Positions 42,465-53,200 of a stretch of DNA of 64,000 nt are shown here, one piece after another. This stretch comes from Closterium sp. NIES-65 (Eukaryota > Streptophyta > Zygnematophyceae > Desmidiales > Closteriaceae): contig CANXME010000236.1 in assembly GCA_948144175.1 (NCBI GenBank), positions 1-64,000 on the forward strand, written 5' to 3'. The position numbers were made by a program, and so were the translations under genes. Every line of letters begins with the position of its first letter. Position 1 is the stretch's first letter. The notes under the pieces are model-generated. The model saw nothing but the letters and a program-made list of their open reading frames with translations. It was not told the DNA's origin and searched no databases.

Positions 42465-43675
42465 GTGGGTGTTTCAACATCACTTGAACAGCATTTTTCT
42501 CCAATAGCGATTATTTCCACAATCAATTCAGCTACCAGCAAACCGGTTAGCCAAATGTTCTGACTTGAATTTCCAGGTACCGAACACTATGGACGTTTTG
42601 TTATAGAATTGTCAAATGTCAGTAACTTGCGTGGAATTTCCTCTTCTCTTCCCACTATGCAGGTACCGAGACCCACTCACAGGCCAGCCGTACGCCACTA
42701 TTAAGGCCTTCAAGGCCATTCGCCAAATGTCAGTGAATCTTTTGCGGTTCCAACTTCTTTTCTTCTTTTATGCACATAGCCAGTCCATGCATGCGGTTTG
42801 CCAGTGCATGCGCCTTGCCAGTCCCTGCCAGAGCCCACTGGGATGGCTATGTGCATAGCCAGTGCATGCGCCTTGCCACTCCATGCATGCGCCTTGCCAC
42901 TCCATGCATACGCCTTGCCAGTCCCCGCATGCGCCTTGCCAGTCCCTGCATGCGCCTTGCCAGTCCCTGCCAGAGCCCACGGAACTGTGATGTAAAGACG
43001 AAAACGTCTCACCATTTCTCCGAGGTGACTTTTTAGTTGACTGGAAAATCGCCTTGCCAGTCCCCGCCAGGGTGCACTGGGCTGTGCTGCAAGGAACACA
43101 ACTTCACTCTGTCCCTCCGTTCCCCTATTCCTCCTTACCTTGCTCTGTTGTTTTCCCATGCTGCTGCCATGCCATCCCCAACGCTCGTCCCTCCCTTTCT
43201 CCTTTTCTATTCCTCTTTTCCTCCCGCCCTCCGTTCATCTCCCTCCCTTGCTCTGTCGACCCTCAGATGGCAGGAGGAGCAAGCAGCAAAGAAGATACTT
43301 CCAGCCAGGAGCCACCGGCCGCTGCTGCTGCCATTTCTAACGCTCAAAATTTCTCCATTCCTCTGTTCCTCCTTTCCACACTTCCTGGCTCTGTTGGCCC
43401 TCAGATGGCAGGAGGAGCAAGCCGCAAAGAAGAGGCTGAGGAAAGCGGCAAAGGCGGAGGCGAGAAAGGGGGCAGAGGCAGGCATGGGAGGGAAGGCAAT
43501 ATCCCAGGAGGGACATGGGTCACAACAGGCTGGAAATGATTATGATAGACGATTAGGAAACCAACTCTTAGCCAGTAGCAAGGGACGGACTGTGTTGAAT
43601 AGTGCTCGTGTTTTGCGTGCTGCTGTTGTTCATGCTTCTAGGATCCCAGGGACAAAGCATAGAACAAGCTTGTAG
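37790..43675 (+). CDS. VPS72/YL1/SWC2, H2A.Z-binding subunit of the SWR1 chromatin remodeller
   Basis: Nuclear protein that delivers H2A.Z to the SWR1 complex. Exons: 37790-37842 (MAEPERVRLPARSTRGKR), 38196-38265 (VSELVGEDLDADEEFWNQ), 38999-39073 (acidic, ending DVFDSDFDDD), 39277-39323 (EPENEEEEPG), 39959-40552 (PTKRRLLPPGTKK, basic and acidic runs, then WTQEEMLLEAAQT), 41345-41464 (EILNREALAVMLAREEEVKRKA, GGPQIRFHSKDG), 41792-41860 (GKNTLEFTKVAAVPPEINAKAP), 42314-42356 and 42663-42728 (CVITGLPAKYRDPLTGQPYAT, the YL1 C-terminal domain) and 43405-43675 (Lys/Ala-rich tail, TAG). The set follows YL1 from the N-terminal H2A.Z-binding acidic segment to the YL1_C domain, about 470 residues. All junctions are in phase except one shift inside the G-rich part of exon 5 (about 40330-40420). 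Confidence 0.9.
37922..37957. repeat. 36-base perfect palindrome, AATT core, between 50-base direct repeats
   Basis: Arms GCAGGGAGTTTTTGAG and complement around AATT. Flanked by two 50-base copies (37871-37920 and 37960-38009; both contain GTTGCTTACTGCTGTAAC or close) that differ at about five sites. In VPS72 intron 1. Confidence 0.92.
41200..41217. repeat. 18-base perfect palindrome, GCGC core
   Basis: TTTTGAGGCGCCTCAAAA. Sits between two copies of a segment containing TCTCCCGCATCATTGTTCCA (41153-41199 and 41218-41276). Confidence 0.9.
41277..41306. repeat. 30-base perfect palindrome, TCGA core
   Basis: Arms GGTGTGTTTTGAG and complement around TCGA. Separates the second and third copies of the same host segment (41218-41276 and 41307-41355); the third runs into the intact exon 6. 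Confidence 0.9.
41907..41952. repeat. Degenerate palindromes between copies of VPS72 exon 7 end
   Basis: An imperfect inverted segment at 41907-41932 and TTTTGAGTCGAATCAAAA (one mismatch) at 41934-41951, lying between the intact exon 7 end (to 41860 plus intron) and its downstream copy (41951-42005). Confidence 0.75.
42407..42468. repeat. (GT)n microsatellite
   Basis: About 60 bases of GT dinucleotide directly after a short CTG run, in a VPS72 intron. Confidence 0.95.
42783..43075. repeat. GCCAGTCCATGCATGCGCCTT minisatellite in the last VPS72 intron
   Basis: About ten variable units of 17-24 bases built on GCGCCTTGCCAGTCCCTGCA. A degenerate palindrome at about 43026-43047 (GACTTTTTAGTTGACTGGAAAATC) interrupts the last units. 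Confidence 0.8.
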
Positions 43676-43876
43676 ATACTACGGCAAGTGAGCAATAATG
43701 CATTAATTTACGCAGCTGTTGTGATGGGTGGAGGAGGCACATGATGCAAGGTGATATTGTAGCATGGCAACGGCCGTGTGGAAGTTTTTGTTTATTTCTT
43801 GTACATGTTGAGCTGAGTGCAGTGCAGAGCGGAAGAGAATATATTTATTCCACACACAAGCACACACACACATCTA

Positions 43877-43900
43877 CCGTCATCGCCCGGATATAAGACA
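43877..43900 (+). repeat. Left terminal inverted repeat
   Basis: Begins CCGTCATCGCCCGGATATAA; perfect complement of 47374-47397. Confidence 0.92.
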
Positions 43901-44383
43901 TATATGTCTTATCTCGTACACGGGCAAAAATGCTTGAGTTATCTTGTAAACGGGATGGTTTAGGGTGTCTTATAAGTCTTATAAATGGAAAAAAAAATAA
44001 GTTGACTGTAACACTTGCAAAGTGTGTAGAAACAACCCAAAGACCAATTTCATTTAAACAGGCCGACCTCGGTGGTGATGCATGCAGCGCCCACACTTTC
44101 CACGTGAGGGAGCTGCCACCGCTGGCAACATTCCTCTGTGCTGGCAGCATCATGATGCCAGCGTCGTTTTGCTGCCAGGAGCGCATGGATGCTTCCAGAA
44201 CGCTGCTGGCAGCACGTTGGCAGCGTGAGGGCTGTCCTCTACGAGGAGATGCCTCGTAGAGGAGCGGCTCGGCACCTGTGGATGGGGCACTCTGGCTGGG
44301 GGGGGTAGTCGGGCTCTCACTTCATTTCGTGCTCAAGGAGGTTGAATACTCGTCTCAACCTTGCTCTCGGCAGGCTCTCTAAC

Positions 44384-47110
44384 CATGCGCAGCAAAGTAC
44401 CAGTAGGCAAGTCCTCACCTCGTCCTCACGTGCAGGTTAATAACTACGGGCGAATTAACTCGCCCGGCGATGACATCCGTGTAGCCATGGCGAAGAACGC
44501 GAGCAAGGCGGCAAGTCCTACCGCCGCCTCCGGTGCGAGCTGTGACGGGGACGAAGCGAACGGCGACGACGCCGAGGAGGATTGGCCGGAGAACGGCCAC
44601 GACGACAGCGCTTCAGGCGACGATGTAGGTCCTGCTGACATCGAGGAGGACGACTGGTGGAATCGGCCGGTCGGGAGCGACGACGAGGTGGAAGAGTGGC
44701 ATGTTGGTGATTCCGACAACGACGGAGGTAAAGATGCGCATGGTAACAACGCGGAGGCAGCGGCGGATGCACAGGAAGCGACGGTGGATGCGAATGAGGA
44801 GGCTGACGACGAGGCGGGGGCGGAACTTGAGACATTTGCGCCTGCGGATGCGACCGCAGTTGCGGATGCGGAAGGCGAGGAAGGCGGCGACGACAACCCA
44901 TGGAGCTTTGGGACCGACGACGACGTCCCGCTACTGAAGCGGAGGCTGCGCCATCGCCTATAGTCCAAGTCAAAGCGGGCCCGCGTGGTGCTCTCTGACG
45001 ACGACGGTCCGGGGGAGGAGCGTCGCCCGATACTCACCGCTGCGGAGAAGGGGAAAGCCAAGGTCGCGGAAGCCCCTGCTAAGGCCCCTGCTAAAGCCCC
45101 TGCTCGTCGCCGCACAAGCAACAAGAAGCTGACATCCGACGGAGACCCGGGATCCAGCAAGGGTGCGGCTAAGAAGAAGGCGAAGAAGGCGCCGAATCCT
45201 GACGACATCGTCGTGAACGAGCCGCTGGGCAGCGACGATGAGTACGCGGCGGCGGCAGGCCCGATTCCCACATTCCCTGAGAAGGTAACGCCGAGGGACC
45301 CCACCCTCCATAATCCCAACACCCGCCCACCTTCCCCTCGCAGCAAAGACACTACGAAGAAGCGCCGCAGTTGGACCGTGCGTGAGAAGCTTAAGTGGGC
45401 GCGCCGCTATCAGGAGCTCGGCTCCTTGAAGAAGACGAGCGTGGAGTCAACCGCGTCCATCGCCTGCATCAGACGCTGGTGTGCGGAGGCTGGAAGCGGG
45501 CGTCTACAAGGGCGCGGCCAACTGCCGCAAGCGGATGCACGGGGGGGGGCGCCACTCACACTACCCCGACATGGAGGCAGCGTTGTACCGCTACATCTGC
45601 CTTCAGCGCGCTAACGGGGTGGCCATCTCGGTGAAGGTCACCCAGAAGTGGAGCCGCGAGTGGATGAAGAAGCATTACCCCGGCAAGAACTGGAACGCGA
45701 GCTCTCACTGGAGCCACCGTTTCCGTGACCGCTGGAACCTGGTGATGCGGGTGAAGACCAAGGTCGGCCAACGTCTGTCGGCAGGTGCGTGTTGAAGGAT
45801 TTCGTCTGGCGCTCTATTGAATGCATGTACCTCACCCAGTGTCTAACCATCCCGTGCTTTCGTTGCGCTTGTCCCGTCTGCAGAGTGCGCGAAGGACTGC
45901 GAGTCCTTCTGGAAGTTTGTGCGCATCAACAGGGCGCGGCACAAAATCGACCTGGCCCGCATCATCAACGCGGACCAGACTCCACTATTCGTGGAGATGC
46001 CAGCCGAACGGACGATCGAGCACCGTGGCGCGCGCTCGGTCCCAATCCGCACTGCAGGCTACCAGAAGACGCGCTTGACGGTGATGCTCGCGTGCACTGC
46101 ATCCGGGGAGAAGCTGCGACCGTGGGTGTGGTTCAAGATGAAGAACGTCCCCAACTGTGAGATTCCGGAAGGTAAGCGAGCGTGAATTCAACCGTGCGAC
46201 TGCCTGATGAGCGTGCCCCACTGTGCTGATGCCCGTCTGTCCCTTGTGTGCCTGGCAGGAATCGTGGTCCAAGCACAGGACAACGGGTGGATGGACGAGA
46301 CCGCTGTGCAGACCTGGCTGTCCAAGGAGGTGCTGCCCCATCTGAACCCCCAGCGCGGCCAGAACGCAAGGCAGGCGATGCTGGTGTTGGACTCCTACCG
46401 CGGTCACATCACCCAGACCATGCTTCAGTCGTACCGCACGCACAGCATCACCCCTGCAGTCATCCCAGCGGGTTGTACGAGCCAGATTCAACCCCTGGAC
46501 GTCTCCATCAACCGGTGCTTCAAGGCTGCTGTGCGAGCGCGCTACGCCATATCCGAAGACGAAGAAGGGTGAGTTGGTCCTTCATTTACGGTTTTATTCA
46601 TGTTCTGTTTCGTGTCCTTGTCTTAAACATGCTCCTTCATATCCGTGTCTCTTACATCTCGCTGCCCCGTCCTCTATCCCACCCGCAGGGAACCTGCGGA
46701 GGCCTCCGCACCCCGTGGTGCTGCAGTGGATCGCGGAGGCTTGGGATCAAGTCCCCAAGCAGATCATCATCGACGCGTTCCGCCACTGTGGGATCTCGAG
46801 CAAGCTAGACGGAACAGAGAACCACCTGGTGATGTCTCACCTGCGCGCCAGGAGCACCACCGATGTCTCCGCGGACATGTCTCTCGGGGGGACCACAGGC
46901 GACAACACGCGCCTGCTCGGTCGGGCTCCAGAGGAGGAGGAGGAGGAGGCGATGCAGGCGGAGGGCGTGCGGGAGGTGGCGTGGCAACCGGCCTGGAGGT
47001 GCTGTACCAGGAGACCCCCAACTACCGCGGAGCGGCGGCCAAGGCTGACCGCATGGTCGAGCCTAGGGAGACGGCTAGGCATGCCTAGCGAGTGCCAGAC
47101 CTGGGTGTAG
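44384..47110 (+). pseudogene. pogo/Tigger-like DDE transposase
   Basis: N terminus of about 190 residues is very acidic (DDAEEDWPENGHDD, DIEEDDWWNRP). An in-frame TAG (44961-44963) separates it from a basic Lys/Ala-rich part. A helix-turn-helix follows (KKRRSWTVREKLKWARRY near 45350; CENP-B-like WMKKHYPGKNWNASSHWSHR near 45660). The DDE_1 core has INADQTPLF (about 45965), MLVLDSYRGHIT (about 46380) and IQPLDVSINRCFK (about 46490), a DDD-type catalytic triad. Introns appear at 45785-45883, 46172-46258 and about 46569-46688. At least two frameshifts (near 45450 and at the last intron) plus the stop suggest it is no longer functional. Confidence 0.87.
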
Positions 47111-47373
47111 AGCCTGATGTTAGTGCAGGTGAGGAGGCGGTGACTGAGGGGGGTTAGGTAGAAGTAGAGATTCATACTGTATGCATGTACCCCCTTAAAG
47201 TAGGAAAGCTAGCTAAGAAGACACCCCCTGTTTATAAGAAAACCCCTAAACCCTGGTTCTGATTATAAGACATATGTCTTAACTCGTACACACAAATAGG
47301 TGTCGTATAAAAAGGCTAGCTTGTTTATAAGAGACACCCGTATAGTAGACAACCCCTGTCTACTATTCAACAC

Positions 47374-47397
47374 TGTCTTATATCCGGGCGATGACGG
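47374..47397 (-). repeat. Right terminal inverted repeat
   Basis: Ends TTATATCCGGGCGATGACGG, followed by TA. Confidence 0.92.
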
Positions 47398-47399
47398 TA

Positions 47400-47751
47400 C
47401 ATTACACAAACTAAGCACACGACAAAAAAAAAAAGGAAGTCAACACAATAACTCACACATCTACAATAATCAAAGAAGCACACAAAGAATGGCCCAAAAA
47501 AGGGCAGCATCGTCATGTATCCCTCCCTGACACCAGGCTAGTAGTGCACGCAGGCTAATGTAAGGCTGCAATGCAATGCATGACAGTGCGCAGCAGAGAG
47601 ATGACACAACACCCTTCCATTGCGCTGCAAGCCTGCAACACTCAAGATCATACCCTTTCATTGCCTTCCAGCCCTTCAGATGAAGCAGCAGCAGCAGCAG
47701 CAGCAGCAGCCAAGGCTTATATATGTTTCCTCATTGCAGCAGCACAAGCCC
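47400..47751. other. Region between the transposon and the AP2 gene
   Basis: Likely 3' region of the minus-strand AP2 gene. A short CAG run lies near 47685-47712. No gene seen. Confidence 0.45.
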
Positions 47752-50195
47752 TCACACCTTCTCCTGCAGCAGCAGCTCCAGGCTCACTGTACTGGATCGC
47801 TCAAGTCGCGATGATGGAGAAGTAGGAGGGAAGGGAGGAATGAGAGGGGGAGAATGGGGAGGAGCGGTTTGTTGACAATTCTCCATGATACCACTGGCAC
47901 CCTCCTCTGGCTGTGAAAGGTTCTTCCCTGCCCTTGCTAGCTCCTGCTGCGGCTGCGATAATTGGTGCTCGGGCCGTGATAAGCCATGGTCTCGCCTCGA
48001 TAAGTCGTTGTTCAGATCAAAGAGGTCCAGCAGGGCGTGGTGAACAGCTGACGCCGACTGCTTATCGCAGAGAGAAAGGCCGCGCGAGAGGGCATTCGGG
48101 TGACTGTATGGGGCGGCGGTGTTTCCCTGAAAGAGAGGGGTGATGGCTCCGTAAATGTGCTTCACTTCTGCTGAGTCTAGTGAGTCCACCCTCTGCTGCT
48201 GCCCTTTGCTGTTGCCTGTATGGGTACACCCGTTTGTCGCAAATCCGTTTGTAGCACATCCGTTTGTAGCACGCCCGTCTGCAGCATGGGAATCAGCATG
48301 GTGCTTCCCATTGCCCTCACAGTCATTCACAGCTTGGCTCTGTGACTCAGCCACAGCAGAAGCCGCAGCATCGGAAGCAGAAACATCAGCCTGCACTGCA
48401 GTAGTCGGGGATCCTAGCGGAGATCCTTGTAAAGGAGATGCTACTAACGGAGATGAACCTAAAGGGGAAGCTGCAGATCTGCCGTTGCTGTTGTTATGCC
48501 CCATCCACCAGTCCTTGCCCTCCCCATGTGCCAACGCCACAGCAGCAGGTGCATCAGGGGACGCAGACTGAGGGGGGGATGAAGCAGGAGCGGTAGGAGC
48601 AGCAGGAGTGGCAGGAGCAGAAAGAACAGCAGGGGGAACAGGAGTAGCAGGAGCAGGAGAAAAAGGATGAGGGGCAGAAATGGGATCGGTGGGAGCAGAA
48701 ACAACAGCTGTGGAAGCTGGTGCAGTCATAGCAGCTGCCGTTGCTGCTGGTGCTGCTGCTGCTACAGCTGCTCCTGCTGCTGCTGCTGGTACTGCTGGTG
48801 CTACTGCTGCTGATGCCACAAGAACCTGTGAGGGACATGACAGCCCACGCAGAGCACCTACTGCCATCCCTCCAACTTCTCCTGCCATACCACCAGGTGC
48901 TATCAGCCCTGCAGGTGCTGTGAGGCTGGAAACAGGTGGTGTGAACGTTGAAAGTCCAGCAGAAGCGAAGCCACCACGGCCTGTGAACCCTGAGAGGTCA
49001 ACTCCAGCCATTCCTTCACTCCCCTTTCTGTCCATTCCCATTCCACCTGACAACATCCCATCCCCTCCTGTTCCAGTGAACAGCATAGTTTGATGCGTGT
49101 TCTGCTGCTGCTGCTGCCACTGATGCTGCTGTTGCTGCTGTAAGCTCAGCTGCCGCTGCAAGTTGAGGTGTCGCTGCAAGCCCACCTGTGGCTGCATGCT
49201 CAGGTGACGTGGCAGGTACGGATTGGCTGGCAGCTGCAGAGGAGGAGCAACGCCAGCCAACCAGGACGAGCAGCTGACATCAGCAGCTGCCAGGAAACTT
49301 CCGCTTCCACTGCTGCTGATGCCGTGAAAAGCATTGGAAGCGGCAGGTACTGGCGTGTTGGTGGCAGCAGTAAGGTTACTGGGAGACAGAAGGACACTAC
49401 CTGACAAAAGAGACCGGTGGGACAGCAAAGGCGCGGTGCTACCAGATACGAGAGCACTGCTTGCTCTGTTGAAATCACCTGACCAGTCACCTGACAAGAC
49501 ACCTGACCAGGGGAGGTGGTGGAACTGCGGAATCTGGGGATACTGCCTGAGAAAGGAGTCATCTAGGGAAGCAGAGACACCCAAAGGGGGAAGGTGGGGA
49601 GCAGAAGAGCGGAGTGATGTAGCAGCAGCAGCAGCAGCAGCAGCAACTGTAGCAGCTGTAGCTGTAGTGTTGCTGCAGGGAGAAATGAGACCATTAGTGG
49701 TTGTGGTGGTGCCAGGGCTTGTGTTTTGAGAAGATACCTTTTCAGCATCAATATCCATGGCGGAAGGCTGGGGCTGCAAGGCTGGCAGGACTCTGCCACT
49801 GCTGGTGCGAGGGAAAGCAGCTGGAGCTGAATGGTTGGTCTGTCTTGGCTTCTTGCGCCCATCCATCCACTCTCTCTGCTCCCTCTCCTGCGCCTGTTCT
49901 GTCAGCTGATTGTTCTGCTGCCTGCTGTTGTGCCAGCCGTTGTGCGTCTCTGGTGGGAGCATCAGCAGCAGCTCAGCCTGCTGTTGCTGCTGCTGCTGCT
50001 CCCGCTGCAGCTGCTGCTGTAAATGCTCAGACTGAATGCTCTGTCGCCTCTGCAGCAGCCCAGCCTGCTGCTGCTGCTGCTCCCGCTGCTGCTGTTGGTG
50101 CTGTTGGTACTGCTGCTGCTGCTCCTGATGCTGCTGCTTTATCTGTTGCTCCTGCTGCTGCAGCTGAAACTGCTGGTGCTGCATCAGCAACAGCC

Positions 50196-50233
<38 letters not shown>

Positions 50234-53200
50234 AGCGTCTGCTGTCGCGTCTGCCACTGTGCCTCCTCCTGCTGCGGAACAAACAGCAAGCCAGAGCGAA
50301 TGCTAGGCTCGGAATGCACCCTCCTGTGCTGCTCCACCCCGCTGCTCCTCGGCTCAATGCCACTGCTTGCGTGTTGCGGCGCGTCGAAGATCCTCGGCTC
50401 AAAGGCGCTCGTAGTGTGTTGCGGTGCGTCGAAAACCCTCGGCTCAAAAGCGCTGGTAGTGTGGTGCAGAACGGTGGAGTGAGCTTGCATCGCCCTCTGC
50501 TGCTGCAGGCGCTGCGCCATGAGGTTGAACTCGCGAATGTCATCTGCATACTGTGCAACCAGGGAGAAAAAAACACAAGGAGAAATGGAGGAGAGCTCAG
50601 GTTTTTAACAAGGCGGCTCAGAAGCATGTGCTGCTGTGCCATGAGGTTGAACTCGCGAATGTCATCCCCGCACTGTGCAACAAGGGAATAAATGAGTAGC
50701 GGGCTTGTTAAGAAGTCCATTCTCAAGACGCGAGCCCAACGCACATGCTCGAACACAAGCCTAAGGCACATGCGGAAGACACACTTACCATGGCCAGATC
50801 AAAGTTGGTAACTGCCTGCTGGCCCCTCTGCCTGTAAACCAGCCATCGCAGCGACACGGAGGGAGAAAGAGGGGGGGGCGTAGGGACGGAGTGAGGAGGA
50901 CATAATAGTCGGATCGGATTCCCAAAAGCCGCTTGCATTGAGATGTGTTTTGAGGCACCTCAATGGGAGCGCAGAGACGGAGTGAGGAGGACATAATGGT
51001 CGGATTCCCAAAAGCCGCTTGCATTGAGGTGTGTTTTGAGGCGCCTCAAAACACACCTCAATGGGAGCGCAGAGACGGAGTGAGGAGGGCATAATAGTTG
51101 GATTCCCAAAAGCCACTTCATAGCGACTTCATAGACTCGTACATGGTTGGCAGTGATTGGAAAACGCTCACCTCACAGCAGCCCTGTCATACGCCATAGC
51201 AGCTTGCTCCTGCGTGTCAAACAACCCCAGGTAGTCATATCGCTTGCCCTCCCTCAAACCTCCAGCAAACCTCTATGGCTGAGACCGAGTCCAAGAGTAC
51301 GTGGTTGATTGGCACAAGGGTTTCTCACCTCCCAGCAGCCCTGTCGTACGCCACGGCAGCCTGCTCCTGCGTGTCAAACAACCCCAGGTAGTCATACCGC
51401 TTGCCCTCCCCTCAGGTAGGGTTCTTTTACAACATAAGCCACAGTGACTGAGAACCACTCACCTCACAGCAGCCCTGTCATACGCCATAGCGGCCTGCTC
51501 TTGTGTGTCAAAAAGCCCCAGGTAGTCGTATCGCTTGCCCTCCACATGCCCTATCCTCGCCTCCCACCGACCCTGGGAACGAGGGAGACGGGATGGGAGA
51601 GAAACGGGGAAAAGGGGTGACCAAACAGCCCCAGGTAGTCATATCGCTTGCCCTCCACGTGGCCAATCCTCGCCTCCCACCGACCCTGCAAATGGGGGAG
51701 AGACGGGTTGGGAGAGACAAGCGGAAAACTAGGTGATCAAATAAACCCAGGTAGTCAAACTTGCCCTGCACATGGCCTATCCTCGACCTCGCCTTTTTTT
51801 CTGCCCCATTTTTTTTAGTCGACTGAAGAATTATTCCACCTCGCCTACCTTCAGCACAACCCTACACCCTCACTTTACCTTCTGGTGTTTGGTCACCCCT
51901 CGGTACTTGGACGTCCCTCGAGCAAAGCCCTTGCTGTGCCGCCGCAGCAGCAGAATCAGCTCCTCTTTGGGAACGGCCTCTGGTGGGGTTCGGTAAGAGG
52001 GGTGATGGGATAGGGGAAGGATGGACGAAGAGGAAGATGAGTCAATCCCTGTAAGCACGCAAAGCACACAAAGGACCACAGTTTTTATTTCTTTCAACTG
52101 TCTGTTCCACCGCCTCTGGTGTGGCATGGCACGAAATGAGGGACAGGGAGGTGGACGAACAGGAAAATAACCTCTGGGAACGACATGACAGGCGGTATGT
52201 TTTTCTGTGTATCTTTTAGAGTCGACTCAAAATTCATCTCCTTTTGAGACAGGTCAAATGACGATCCAAAAAGACAGCTCACCTATCTCCTTGGTATACT
52301 CCTCAGGCGGTCGGTTCGTCTGTGCGTCTTTCTGAGTCGACTCAGAAACTTGAAACAACTCAAACGGTGACCCGGGAAGAAGGCTCACCTATTTCCTTGG
52401 TGTACTTGGTATACTCCTCAGGCGGGAAGTTTGTATGTGCATCCTCATGATTCGACTTAAAAGTAATCTCAGTTTGAGGCAACTCAAACAACGATTCAAA
52501 ATGAAGCCTCACCTATTTCCTTGGTGTACTTGGTATACTTCTCCGGCGGTAGGTTCAGCTGGCATGCTTTTGAGTAGACTCAGAAGTCATCTCCTAATGA
52601 GACAGGTCAAACGACGACCCAGAAAGACGGCTCACCTATCTCCTTGGTGTATTTGGTATACTCCTCAGGCGGTAGGTTCGTCTGTGCGTCCTCGCCCCTG
52701 CGCACATGACACCAGTGCGGCATGAGTAAGCAAGAGTGATTGCAGCCTTTGCCAGCATGTGCCAGCTTGACGAATTCACATGTATGGAAAACATCAGCTC
52801 AGCAGCATGTGTCACCATCACACCGCATCATTGCCTCCACATGATTGTATCTGGAGTGTCTGTGTCCTCACCTCATCTTGAGTGCAGCTATGTCATACAT
52901 CAGTGCTGCCTGCTTCTCAGAACCGAATCTCATGTTACACACACACAGAAACACGCACACACGTGTGATTGATATCGTACATGCGTCACTCCTCACCTCA
53001 TCTTGAGTGCTGCTATGTCATACATCAGCGCTGCCTGTTTTTCAGAATCAAATCCTCCCAGATACACCTGCCGCCCCTCCTCCCTGCGCCCATCCATTCC
53101 CACATGACCAAGATACACAGAACGAGACACACGGAGAGGCACGTGAAGCAACACAAAACGGGACACAGAAGTGGGCACGTGGAGAAGGCACACAACAGAG

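Larger units (their letters stand above)
38349..43305 (+). repeat. Partial exon copies in VPS72 introns
   Basis: Exon 2 end copy: 38349-38399 with GTAAGT. Exon 3 start copies: about 38630-38684, 38742-38792 and 38861-38922, the intact exon being the fourth. Exon 5 start copies: 39576-39640 and 39715-39775. Exon 5 end copies: 40640-40718 and 40760-40852. Exon 6 start copies: 41031-41085 and a fragment near 41270. Exon 7 start copy 41667-41705 and end copy 41951-42005. Exon 10 start copy: 43264-43305. Confidence 0.82.
43875..47399 (+). mobile_element. pogo/Tigger-like DNA transposon (Tc1/mariner superfamily)
   Basis: Inverted ends of about 24 bases (43877 onward CCGTCATCGCCCGGATATAA; its complement ends at 47397), each next to TA, the target duplication of this superfamily (43875-43876 and 47398-47399). 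A subterminal inverted motif, ATAAGACATAT-type, recurs near both ends (43893-43912 and 47263-47282). Encodes one DDE transposase on the plus strand. Confidence 0.92.

Noticed and set aside
24274..44963. TAG read as a sense codon (code reassignment)
   Set aside because: Five in-frame TAGs occur only in transposons. The host genes eIF3i (2755) and VPS72 (43675) end with TAG.
49701..50306. Plus-strand Ala/Leu-rich frames opposite the AP2 last exon
   Set aside because: They mirror CAG/CTG repeats of the poly-Gln tail. The minus strand is in phase with nine upstream AP2 exons.
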